Of a stretch of 34,884 nucleotides of DNA, positions 1 to 7,225 are shown piece after piece. The position numbers and the translations under genes are program-made. This DNA is from CAYNGH01 sp964396845 (GTDB taxonomy: Bacteria > Vulcanimicrobiota > JAJTBE01 > CAYNGH01). Location: contig CAYNGH010000020.1 in NCBI GenBank assembly GCA_964396845.1, positions 1 to 34,884 on the forward strand, given 5' to 3'. The notes below the pieces were generated by a model. It saw only the letters and a program-made list of their open reading frames with translations, ran no database searches and was not told the origin of the DNA. Within the stretch, counting starts at the first letter, position 1. Each line of letters opens with the position of its first letter.

Positions 1-120
1 GTGGATTATTTCAAAGTGGGACGAGGTTCATTGAACTGGGACGATTTTATGAATATAATAACCCTGCTGGCGGAAAAAATCCAAAGGGCCAGTGCTGGAG
101 CAGATCATGGCATCAGTTGA
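1..120 (+). CDS. 3' end of an unidentified upstream gene (partial)
   Basis: An open frame runs from the window edge through 39 codons to TGA at 118-120. It overlaps the proposed ATG of the next gene (107) by 14 bases, the usual sign of a shared operon. The residues visible (VDYFKVGRGSLNWDDFMNII near the start) are not enough to name a family. In some proteobacteria genes for U32 proteins of the UbiU/UbiV type neighbour an SCP2-domain gene (ubiT), but nothing here proves that identity. The beginning of the gene lies outside the window. Confidence 0.5.
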   Translation: MDYFKVGRGSLNWDDFMNIITLLAEKIQRASAGADHGIS

Positions 121-1150
121 AATACTTGCCCCGGCAAACAGTCCCGGCATGGCCCGGGCACTGATTAGGGCCGGCGCTGACATAATTTACTGCGGTCTTA
201 AGGGTTGGTCCCTGCGCCCGGATATGTTTGAGATGGATTTTGAGGACATCGATAGAACCATCAGAATTGCCCTTGATAAAGGCAAAAAAATCTACCTGGC
301 CTTTAATTGTTTTTACCGATCCGGTGAAATTCCCCAGGCAATGGAGCTTATCAATGAATTTGCAAAAAAAGGCATATCAGGAGTCATAATCAGTCAGGTG
401 GGTCTTATTGGTCTGGTTAGAAAAGCCCTGCCACAGCTACCCATTCAAGTAAGCGTTCAGTCCTCGGCATCATCTTTGGTGGATGTAGATTACTATCGGC
501 ATCTGGGAGTATCGGGAGTAGTCCTGCCCCGCAATCACGAGGATCTTGACATCGAAAACATCAAGGCCCTCACCGGCAGGGGTATCGCCATCGAAGTGTT
601 TATCCTGGGGGATGATTCCACCAATTACGATGGCCGATGTGCTCTCAGCGGATATTTTTATCAGAAGCAGGTTCCCGGCACATTCGGCAGGGAAAAACTG
701 GTGCTGGGAAATGCCAACCGGTGTGGCTACTGTTTTCTTGCCTGCAAAGGGAAATGCTCCACCGGCGAGAGCCATGGCCATCTTCTGCGTCATGGGGATC
801 TTGCCCTTTACCGGCAGATTCCCCAGCTGATTGAAGCAGGAGTGGGAATTTTCAAAGTTCAGGGGCGTGAGTTCCCAATCCCCCTGATGAAGAGAATAAT
901 CGCCACCCTGAGATTGATGTTGAATAATGTGGATAATTCAAAAAAATTCAATGAACTCTGCCTTCAAATGGATCAGTTAGTGGGATTAAAAAACCGGATT
1001 GCCCGGAATCATCTCTGGCTGTTGAACCAGAGCAGATCCCCCTTCTGGAAGGGAATCCGTCCCATCATAGAAAAACCCTGGGATGCCGTAACCACAGCAT
1101 TTTATCTCTCGGGCATCATGGAAGAACCCGCAGGAGGTGAAACACCGTGA
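107..1150 (+). CDS. U32 peptidase-family protein, UbiU-like
   Basis: The protein (347 aa from ATG 107) has the U32 family opening, VEILAPANSPGMARALIRAG followed by GADIIYCG, which continues the TIM-barrel pattern of UbiU, RlhA and TrhP. Cysteines sit at 178 (GRCALSGYF) and at 206, 209, 213 and 217 (NRCGYC, ACKGKC). The GRC.LSGYF motif followed by a cysteine cluster is typical of [4Fe-4S] U32 proteins. UbiU and UbiV together support oxygen-independent hydroxylation in ubiquinone synthesis; other members hydroxylate tRNA or rRNA, so the substrate here is open. ATG 107 is preferred to GTG 92 because GGAG lies at 97-100. It overlaps the next U32 gene by 4 bases (GTGA), so the two are probably made together. 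Confidence 0.85.
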   Translation: MASVEILAPANSPGMARALIRAGADIIYCGLKGWSLRPDMFEMDFEDIDRTIRIALDKGKKIYLAFNCFYRSGEIPQAMELINEFAKKGISGVIISQVGLIGLVRKALPQLPIQVSVQSSASSLVDVDYYRHLGVSGVVLPRNHEDLDIENIKALTGRGIAIEVFILGDDSTNYDGRCALSGYFYQKQVPGTFGREKLVLGNANRCGYCFLACKGKCSTGESHGHLLRHGDLALYRQIPQLIEAGVGIFKVQGREFPIPLMKRIIATLRLMLNNVDNSKKFNELCLQMDQLVGLKNRIARNHLWLLNQSRSPFWKGIRPIIEKPWDAVTTAFYLSGIMEEPAGGETP

Positions 1151-2094
1151 CCCGCAAATCCATGGGCATAATTGCAAGGGTCCCCTGGAGAAGCCATATT
1201 GACCAGCTCCGGTGGGATTTAATCGACATGGCGGTAATCGGAAACCCTTTCTGTCCAACATCTCCCGACGGCTTGAGGTCGGGAAAGGCTATACTGGAGG
1301 AGTCCCTCACAATCCTTGAGCCAAATTTGAAAAAAGCTGTGTTTGCCCTGCCCATAGCCCCCCTGAACCGGGATCTTCCCCTGATCAATGATCTTCTGGA
1401 GAAACTCTCCCGGGAAGAAACCGGTGGCGTGGAGGTCCAAAGCCATGCCATGGCCTGCTATGTACACAACAGTTATCCCCATCTGCCGATTTATTTTGGC
1501 AGTTTTTCCAATGTTCACACCATCCAGTGCGCCGGGCATATGGAAGCTTCAGCCGTTGCGGGAGGCTGTCTTCCCTTTGAGCTGGACTGCCGGGAATACC
1601 TGGACATCCTCAGGGGGTCATCCATGGCCATTATTCTGTCGGTACTGGGGCGTTTTCCTGTGGCTCTCTCAAGGGGATGCTATTTTCATCAACCCGGCCA
1701 GGGCAATACAAACTGCTCCGGCCAGTGCATGGAAAATCAAGTGGTGGACTTTGGCCAAGGCCGACAGGTAATCCACCGAGGAAGAGCATTGTTCTCCCGG
1801 AGGTATCTCAACCTGCTGGAATACTTGCCTGCCCTTGTTGATCTGGGTTTTTCACGATTCCAAATCGAAGGGCTTCTGTGGGACTATGAAGAGATAAACC
1901 GTGGAATAATAATCATACAGAAGCTCCTTGAAGCCACTCATACAGAGGAATTCAATAAAATCCAGGAAGAAATCGAATCCCTCACCAGCGGTGAACACTG
2001 CAATGGGTTCTTTTTCGGGGGCCGGGGAATGGAATACTATCCGCCGGAAAGGGGTAAAAAAATCCTTGACGAACTCAGAAAGTCAGAACATTGA
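1147..2094 (+). CDS. U32 peptidase-family protein, UbiV-like
   Basis: 315 aa, starting at GTG 1147 behind AGGAGGTGA and overlapping the stop of the preceding U32 gene. Four cysteines, C36, C178, C190 and C194, have nearly the same spacing as the four [4Fe-4S] ligands reported for E. coli UbiV (C39, C180, C193, C197), which makes an iron-sulfur cluster likely. Other U32-like stretches are VLGRFPVALSRGCYF and GFSRFQIEGLLWDYEEI. Together with the UbiU-like neighbour it probably forms a heterodimer, as UbiU and UbiV do. Whether it acts on a quinone precursor or on RNA cannot be told, since no other quinone gene is in the window. Confidence 0.8.
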   Translation: MTRKSMGIIARVPWRSHIDQLRWDLIDMAVIGNPFCPTSPDGLRSGKAILEESLTILEPNLKKAVFALPIAPLNRDLPLINDLLEKLSREETGGVEVQSHAMACYVHNSYPHLPIYFGSFSNVHTIQCAGHMEASAVAGGCLPFELDCREYLDILRGSSMAIILSVLGRFPVALSRGCYFHQPGQGNTNCSGQCMENQVVDFGQGRQVIHRGRALFSRRYLNLLEYLPALVDLGFSRFQIEGLLWDYEEINRGIIIIQKLLEATHTEEFNKIQEEIESLTSGEHCNGFFFGGRGMEYYPPERGKKILDELRKSEH

Positions 2095-2101
2095 AACAGG
2101 A

Positions 2102-2518
2102 ATGCCCTGTATAACCATGGGTGTTAACAAGGCAAAAGCCCGATTCCAGGGAGAATTCTGCCTGAACACCCTGTTAGGGCTTCTCAGAGAATCGGACATG
2201 TTCACCCATCTTAAACACAGCCCTCGACTGGCAGTTGTCAAGGGATACGGCCTCCGGGGGATGCTGTTTTTTGAAGACGGCACCATCGAGTTAACTCATG
2301 TGGATAATTCCCGGGAAGCTGAAGAAATCCTGACAGCTATCGGAGAGATAATCCCCGGAGCTAAAAGATGCGACCTGGCTGGAAACATCCCCGCCAGGGA
2401 TTGTACAACCCCCTGTAAAGAAGAAGGCTGTACAATCCTCAGGGAAGGATGTGTACCCTTGACAAGTCAGAAACAAAATTCTGAGTTTTCTGACTCTCCC
2501 GGGGTGAACAACCCCTGA
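2102..2518 (+). CDS. small cysteine-rich hypothetical protein
   Basis: 138 aa from ATG 2102, eight bases after the UbiV-like gene. The start is uncertain: AGGA abuts ATG 2102 and lies too far from ATG 2117, so coupling to the upstream gene may matter; the frame is also open back to 1928 inside the previous gene. The middle looks like a compact alpha/beta fold (RLAVVKGYGLRGMLFFEDG). The C-terminal part carries five cysteines in the order C-x9-C-x3-C-x4-C-x6-C, suggesting a metal or Fe-S site. I do not recognise the family. Its place behind two U32 genes hints at an electron-transfer or cluster-handling partner (inference). The last codons contain an 8-bp inverted repeat (2466-2473 with 2487-2494). 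Confidence 0.6.
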   Translation: MPCITMGVNKAKARFQGEFCLNTLLGLLRESDMFTHLKHSPRLAVVKGYGLRGMLFFEDGTIELTHVDNSREAEEILTAIGEIIPGAKRCDLAGNIPARDCTTPCKEEGCTILREGCVPLTSQKQNSEFSDSPGVNNP

Positions 2519-2554
2519 AAGAGGTCATTAATCCTGTCAATGCCCGACTCTATC

Positions 2555-3457
2555 TTATTGAACCATCAATTCCCAGCGAAGTTCCGACACTGCAAAGGTG
2601 AAGGAATTAAAATTCCCGGAGCCGTCAGCTTCAACCGCTGTGGTGTCAAAGGCCCAGATGGTGAGTATTGAACTGCTGTCGGCAGCCAGAACCCCGCCGG
2701 GAATATCGAATCTCACAGTGCCTCCGATGGGAGCGATTGTCCGATTGAGGATGAAGTCAGAAAGAGAGTCGGAATTCGTCCAGCTGATATTGCGGACATC
2801 AGCAGAAGTCCAGTAGTTGTCAAAAACGCTGTGGTCAAGCCGACTGTTGTAAATCCGGCAGAAATAGCGATAATTGGGATTATACTGATTCAACAGAATC
2901 ACCGCATCACCGGTGGACTGCAAGGTGGTCTGCCCGGATCCGAATTGGACATCTCCCTGGCTGATATAGCCCATATAATTGCCCTGGGGGTATTCAACGG
3001 ATTTTGACAGGGAGTTGAGGGTCACCACATACTCACCGTCCAGGGTTTCGGGATATTCCAAGTCATAATTCAGCTGACGTTGATTTGTTTCCGACAGAGG
3101 ATCGGAAATAAACCCATAATTGACATTTGAGTTGCCAATGAAATAATTATTCGCAGAAACCCCTCCCGAGGTGACCAGGTAACTGAAGGTTCTGCCGTCG
3201 GGAAACCTGATGGTTCTTGGGTTGGCAGAGGAAACTGTCGATGACGAAGCAACAGAGCTTCGCATGAATCTTACATCCTGGGGTTGATTTCCCGGCATTC
3301 TCGAGGTTATCGCCCACAGAAGAACATTGGTTCCCGTGGGAGTATCACCACCGCCCCCTTCAGTAGTGCCTGCGGTGCAACCGGCAACAAACGCTGTAAT
3401 TATTGCCAAAACGGCAACCGACATAACCAGCCTTACAAATAATCGCTTCCTGTTCAA
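2555..3457 (-). CDS. hypothetical lipoprotein
   Basis: 300 aa. The N-terminus is a lipoprotein signal peptide: basic MNRKR, a hydrophobic stretch to about residue 25, then the lipobox VAGC with C27 as the lipidated residue, followed by a glycine-rich spacer. The start is TTG at 3457, with AGGAGG eight bases upstream. The rest is rich in Ser, Asn, Tyr and Thr with alternating beta-type segments, as in surface-exposed beta-sandwich proteins, but no known domain was recognised. It is transcribed in the same direction as the thioredoxin-like gene, 95 bp downstream of it, and converges with the U32 operon. Confidence 0.75.
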   Translation of the reverse strand: MNRKRLFVRLVMSVAVLAIITAFVAGCTAGTTEGGGGDTPTGTNVLLWAITSRMPGNQPQDVRFMRSSVASSSTVSSANPRTIRFPDGRTFSYLVTSGGVSANNYFIGNSNVNYGFISDPLSETNQRQLNYDLEYPETLDGEYVVTLNSLSKSVEYPQGNYMGYISQGDVQFGSGQTTLQSTGDAVILLNQYNPNYRYFCRIYNSRLDHSVFDNYWTSADVRNISWTNSDSLSDFILNRTIAPIGGTVRFDIPGGVLAADSSSILTIWAFDTTAVEADGSGNFNSFTFAVSELRWELMVQ

Positions 3458-3552
3458 GATAAATTCCTCCTGAAAAATAATAATTTAATACCTGCTAACT
3501 TTTTTAATCATGTTACCCATATGTTGACTGGAAACTAACAAAAAGAACCGGG

Positions 3553-3993
3553 TCAGAATTCAATCCCCGATTCTTTTAAAAGCTCTACCACCTTCCGGGT
3601 TGCCTGAGGCCCGCTGTGGGTGACTTTCTTCTGGGGATTATAAATGAAAAAAGTTGGCACCGAGCGAAGCTTGTATTGAGCCACCAGGGGAGATTTCCAG
3701 TCGATTCCGCTAATCCCCTTTCTGTTTATATTCAGCTTAAAAACCACCACATCATCTCTCTTGCGATCCAGCTCCTCCAGCTTGGGAGCAATTCTAACAC
3801 AGGGGCCGCAGTATTTGCTGTAAAAGTCAAATATTGTAGTCTTGCCTTCCACGGCATGGGTGGATATGTCAAAGGGCATACCCGGTTCAGAGGCATTCAG
3901 CACCCTGGCGAATTTCTCATCTGCCGAGGCCGTACCGCCCAAGGCCATACCTGTAAAAATCAGCACCAACATGACCCATAACAGCTTTTTCAA
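3553..3993 (-). CDS. exported thioredoxin-fold protein
   Basis: 146 aa from TTG 3993, which has GGAGGG about eight bases upstream; a longer reading to 4074 adds 27 residues with no matching ribosome-binding site. Residues 1-24 form a signal peptide (KKLLWVMLVLIFTGMALG, then SADE). The active site is YCGPC (C62, C65), with tyrosine where classical thioredoxins have tryptophan. The cis-proline loop is RSVPTFF (P113). The protein should therefore be a periplasmic or surface thiol-disulfide oxidoreductase. A substrate cannot be assigned; the neighbouring lipoprotein is the nearest candidate by position only. Confidence 0.85.
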   Translation of the reverse strand: MKKLLWVMLVLIFTGMALGGTASADEKFARVLNASEPGMPFDISTHAVEGKTTIFDFYSKYCGPCVRIAPKLEELDRKRDDVVVFKLNINRKGISGIDWKSPLVAQYKLRSVPTFFIYNPQKKVTHSGPQATRKVVELLKESGIEF

Positions 3994-4083
3994 AAAAAAT
4001 CCCTCCAATAATAAAATTCCCCCAGAAAACAATTCTCCCCCGGTTCTCCCTGTCCTTTGTCTAACCAATGTCACCAGGAATTT

Positions 4084-4111
4084 ATTCCCGGGAGTTTTTT
4101 CCCTGGGAAAT
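4084..4111. other. imperfect hairpin between divergent genes
   Basis: In the gap between the divergent thioredoxin-like gene and the CsgG/TolB-like gene, TTCCC and GGGAA flank an inner GGGA/TCCC pair around a T-rich loop. It could be an operator or part of a 5' leader; no clear -35/-10 pair was found beside it. Confidence 0.3.
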
Positions 4112-4189
4112 CATCATACAAGAGGGTAAAAATATCCGGCAAAGAATTTTTCCACCATAACAAATAAATTTAATAAGGAGGAAAAGGGC

Positions 4190-5365
4190 ATGAAAAGTCG
4201 GGGAATAATCCTTGCAACCATAGTGACGATGCTTCTGATGATCTGCCTCGGGAGCGCTACTGTTCAGGCCGACAGTGATATCTACATTATCGGCGTGGTG
4301 GAGCCCCTCAACAAGACAGAACTGCCGGGACATATTGATTTTCCATATTACGGTGAGGTGATGCAGGAAGTCCTCTCATCCCCTGCCAACAACTACATTG
4401 TAAAGATACTTACCACAAAGGACCTTGCCGACGCCGGGTATCATTTCTCCAGCATCAAGAATGATGTTGACATGCAGCCGGATCAAATCCGCACCCTTTG
4501 TCAACAGCATCGTCTTGATGCCATCCTCACCGGGAAGATATTGGATGTTCAGAGGAACCTGGAGCCGCGGTTCATGGCGGAGGCAGGAAGATTCATGGAT
4601 TTTGAAATCGAGGGCCTGCTTTATAACCGGGAAGGTCAGCTGGTGTGGAACAAGACTGTCAGGGGAACCCACGAGTTCACCAGGGAAAAGGGGAAATTCC
4701 ATCCACCTTTTTATACGCAGGCGGTGAACTTTTATGTGGAAAAAACCAGAGAGCTTTCCAGAAGCCTGATTGACCGCATTGGCACCAAACCCCTGGACCG
4801 GGAAGCCCCCAGCATCGATTTTGACAATATCCGCTCCGGCGACAAAGTTAAAACCACATGCATCATACTCAAGGGGAGAGTATCAGATAATTCCAAGGTA
4901 GATGCAATAACCGTGAACGGCCAGGAGTTTCCCCTGCGACAGCCCCAGCGGGAAGTTGAGATGTTCTACCCGGTGAAGATTCCCCATGGAGTCAGTGGAC
5001 AGAACGTTCTCATCACCATCGAGGCCAGGGATATTTATGGCTTCAAGTATGTCAAGGAGTTAAACCTGAAATGGGAAGCCCCAGTCCGGGGCATTGTTAC
5101 CAGCGTCAACCCCGACACCCTTTCTGTGGGCTTTTCCTACTCCGACTTTCAGCGGGTCCCCATCGGACAAGGGTTCTGGCTCTACAGTATTGATGAATTT
5201 GTTGACCCCATGTCCTCTTCCCGGTTCAGAATGTTCACCGCCGAGGAGATTGGCCCTGTTGTGGTTGTCAAGAAATTCCCCAACAAAAGGGTGGTTCATG
5301 TTCAGTTCTTCAAGAATCAGGAAAAACTGATTGAACGGGCCAAGAAAAACGACATCGCCAAGTAG
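4190..5365 (+). CDS. exported CsgG/TolB-like protein with Ig-like domain
   Basis: 391 aa; ATG 4190 sits behind AAGGAGG. Residues 1-27 are a signal peptide ending VQA. Residues about 30-205 resemble the N-terminal fold of TolB and CsgG-type periplasmic proteins: a short strand (YIIGVVEPL), then LCQQHRLDAILTGKI, the characteristic place where such proteins have 'DAvltG'. A segment from about 206 (APSIDFDNIRSGDKV, then LKGRVSDNSKVDAITVNG) matches the pattern of a bacterial Ig-like domain. The C-terminal 90 residues are beta-rich and unassigned. Likely role: cell-envelope structural or secretion-linked component; the exact function is unknown. A strong terminator follows within 20 bp, and the gene stands alone. 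Confidence 0.7.
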   Translation: MKSRGIILATIVTMLLMICLGSATVQADSDIYIIGVVEPLNKTELPGHIDFPYYGEVMQEVLSSPANNYIVKILTTKDLADAGYHFSSIKNDVDMQPDQIRTLCQQHRLDAILTGKILDVQRNLEPRFMAEAGRFMDFEIEGLLYNREGQLVWNKTVRGTHEFTREKGKFHPPFYTQAVNFYVEKTRELSRSLIDRIGTKPLDREAPSIDFDNIRSGDKVKTTCIILKGRVSDNSKVDAITVNGQEFPLRQPQREVEMFYPVKIPHGVSGQNVLITIEARDIYGFKYVKELNLKWEAPVRGIVTSVNPDTLSVGFSYSDFQRVPIGQGFWLYSIDEFVDPMSSSRFRMFTAEEIGPVVVVKKFPNKRVVHVQFFKNQEKLIERAKKNDIAK

Positions 5366-5380
5366 TTGAGAAAACGACAT

Positions 5381-5417
5381 AATCGAGGGACTGAACAAAT
5401 ATCAGTCCCTCGATTTT
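5381..5417 (+). terminator. rho-independent terminator
   Basis: A perfect 12-bp stem, TCGAGGGACTGA (5383-5394) with TCAGTCCCTCGA (5402-5413), closes a 7-base loop and runs into TTTT. The flanking AA/TT extends the stem. It ends the CsgG/TolB-like gene 15 bp after its stop. Confidence 0.9.
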
Positions 5418-5462
5418 AACCCTGAACACCCTGTTAATCCTATTAACCCTGTTAACCCTGAT
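5418..5462. repeat. five degenerate 9-bp tandem repeats
   Basis: Units are AACCCTGAA, CACCCTGTT, AATCCTATT, AACCCTGTT and AACCCTGAT. They lie between the terminator of the upstream gene and the 3' end of proC. The TTAACCC core recurs in other gaps of this window (9312, 23572). Confidence 0.75.
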
Positions 5463-5475
5463 GGTGTTAATGGGT

Positions 5476-6294
5476 TTATTTATGGCCCAGCTCACTGGCC
5501 CTGATAGTGGCAATCTGAACTGCCCTGGCCAGAACCGAGCGAATCTTGCCGTCTTCCAGGGTAAGAATTCCCGATATGGTACATCCGGCGGGAGTTGTAA
5601 CATCGTCCTTCAGGGAGGCCGGATGTCTGGAGGTTTCTGCTACCATTCTGGCTGACCCTGCAACCATCTGGGTTACAAGATCCATGGCTACCTTTCTGGG
5701 AAGACCCATCATTACTCCCCCATCAGCCAGGGCCTCAATTATCAGGTAAATATAAGCCGGCCCGCTGGCGGCAAGGCCTGTGACTGCATCCATATGCTGT
5801 TCTTCCACTTCCACACATGTTCCCAGGGATTCAAAAATAATCCTTGCCTGTGCCATATGCTCCGGCTCAGCTCCCCTGCCAGGGGCTATGGCAGTAACAC
5901 CGGCACCAATCAGGCAGGGAGTGTTGGGCATAGCCCGGATCACCGGAATTTTTTGGGTGGTAACATCCTCAATAGATCCGATGGAAACCCCCGCGGCAAT
6001 GGAGATTATCAGGGGATTCTGATGGAATATCCCTCCATTTTTCAGCCCCTCCAGGACCTTGGTGATATTTTTTGGCTTGACCGAAAGGATGATAATGTCA
6101 GCACCCTGTGAAGCCTTAACATTATCGGTGAACACTTCCACGCCGTACTGACTTCTGATCTTTTTTGCGGTCCTTTCAGTTCTCACTGTGGCAGTAATAT
6201 TTTCAACAGTGGAATTGCCAGTGCGAATAAGCCCTGCAATAATCGTGGATCCCATTGTTCCTGCGCCGATTATGGTAATTTTTTTTGTGTGCAT
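5476..6294 (-). CDS. proC: pyrroline-5-carboxylate reductase
   Basis: 272 aa, the usual ProC length. It reduces 1-pyrroline-5-carboxylate to proline with NAD(P)H, the last step of proline synthesis, in the cytoplasm. Visible motifs are the dinucleotide-binding GAGTMG (10-15), the segment IPVIRAMPNTPCLIGAG, and the C-terminal dimerisation domain with AASGPAY and DDVTTPAGCT (other ProCs commonly read VTSPGGTT there). ATG 6294 has GGAGG upstream. The gene stands alone, convergent with the CsgG/TolB-like gene and divergent from the HAD gene. No other proline-pathway gene is in the window. Confidence 0.95.
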   Translation of the reverse strand: MHTKKITIIGAGTMGSTIIAGLIRTGNSTVENITATVRTERTAKKIRSQYGVEVFTDNVKASQGADIIILSVKPKNITKVLEGLKNGGIFHQNPLIISIAAGVSIGSIEDVTTQKIPVIRAMPNTPCLIGAGVTAIAPGRGAEPEHMAQARIIFESLGTCVEVEEQHMDAVTGLAASGPAYIYLIIEALADGGVMMGLPRKVAMDLVTQMVAGSARMVAETSRHPASLKDDVTTPAGCTISGILTLEDGKIRSVLARAVQIATIRASELGHK

Positions 6295-6351
6295 TCCTCG
6301 AAACCTCCAGCAGAATTACCCTTATATTGACTCAAAGGATTAATTATCCTG

Positions 6352-6410
6352 CAGAAACCGGCACAGACATCTTCTATCATCCTCTGATGCTTCCGGGGGT
6401 TTCTGTTTTA
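6352..6410 (+). promoter_or_regulatory. stem-loop upstream of the HAD gene
   Basis: CAGAAACC (6352-6359) pairs perfectly with GGTTTCTG (6398-6405); the next bases (GG with CC) extend the stem, and TTTTA follows. It lies about 90 bp before the HAD start, in the 201-bp gap shared with proC. It could be an attenuator-like terminator, but the long loop (38 bases) weakens that reading. Confidence 0.3.
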
Positions 6411-6495
6411 CGGCAACGGTTTTGATAAAGGGGAAGGACTTGGGACACCTTATCGTTAAGTGTAGGGAAAATCAGAAAACCATCAGGGGGATGTT

Positions 6496-7206
6496 TTGAA
6501 AAAATCGAAAGATGAAACCATACTGCTCTTTGATATTGACGGAACCCTCATGAGGTCTGTCAATACCCTGCACATCGAATCTTTTCAAAGATCCATACGC
6601 CGGCACTTCAATATCGATGCCAGTCGTGACACCATGAACATCGCCGGTATGTTTGACCGCCAAATTATTGTAGAAATGCTGGCATTAAACGGGATTGAGA
6701 TAGATTATCTCGACCCCGGAATAGATAACCTCTGCCGGGAAATAGGGACATATTATGTGGAACAAAGCCGGAAAACCAAAAATCAGGTAAAGCTACTTTC
6801 CGGTGTGACAGAACTTCTGACCGCCATAAAGTCCCGGGGTATTGTTGCCGGCCTTGTGACAGGAAACATTGAAGCTGTCGCCTGGGAAAAAATCCGCATA
6901 TCCGGCCTTGAATCATTGATCATGCCCTTCGGGGGCTTTGGCGACGAAAGGGTAACAACCCGGGGCCAGCTGATCCCCTCAGCCCTGAGAAAAGCAGAGA
7001 AACACACAGGCCTCAGGTTTCACCCTTCCAGAGCGGTAATAATCGGCGATACTCCCAGGGATATCAATGCAGCCAGGGAAGCAGGCTCAAGGGTTATAAC
7101 TGTCTGCGGCACATATAACAGAGAAGACCTGGAAGCCTGCCACCCGGATTTAATCCTGAATTCCCTGGAGGAAATCGACTTGTTTATGAGCTTTATCAAT
7201 GGGTGA
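6496..7206 (+). CDS. HAD-family phosphatase, phosphoglycolate phosphatase-like
   Basis: 236 aa. The start is TTG 6496, five bases after AGGGGG; the nearby ATG 6491 hits a stop at once. HAD motif I is LLFDIDGTLM with nucleophile D13 and acid D15; motif II is VTGN; motif IV is IIGDTPRDINAARE near residues 181-195. The stretch between motifs I and II fits a helical cap like that of Gph. Members hydrolyse small phosphomonoesters in the cytoplasm; the substrate is not predictable from sequence. The gene is divergent from proC and convergent with the amidase gene. Confidence 0.85.
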   Translation: MKKSKDETILLFDIDGTLMRSVNTLHIESFQRSIRRHFNIDASRDTMNIAGMFDRQIIVEMLALNGIEIDYLDPGIDNLCREIGTYYVEQSRKTKNQVKLLSGVTELLTAIKSRGIVAGLVTGNIEAVAWEKIRISGLESLIMPFGGFGDERVTTRGQLIPSALRKAEKHTGLRFHPSRAVIIGDTPRDINAAREAGSRVITVCGTYNREDLEACHPDLILNSLEEIDLFMSFING

Positions 7207-7225
7207 ACAACATTTTTTTTTACCC

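Noticed and set aside
1116..1539. Long minus-strand ORFs opposite the U32 genes
   Set aside because: They overlap strongly supported genes on the other strand and have no family signature.
3994..4074. N-terminal extension of the thioredoxin-like protein
   Set aside because: TTG 3993 has GGAGGG in front and gives a clean signal peptide; the extra 27 residues do not.
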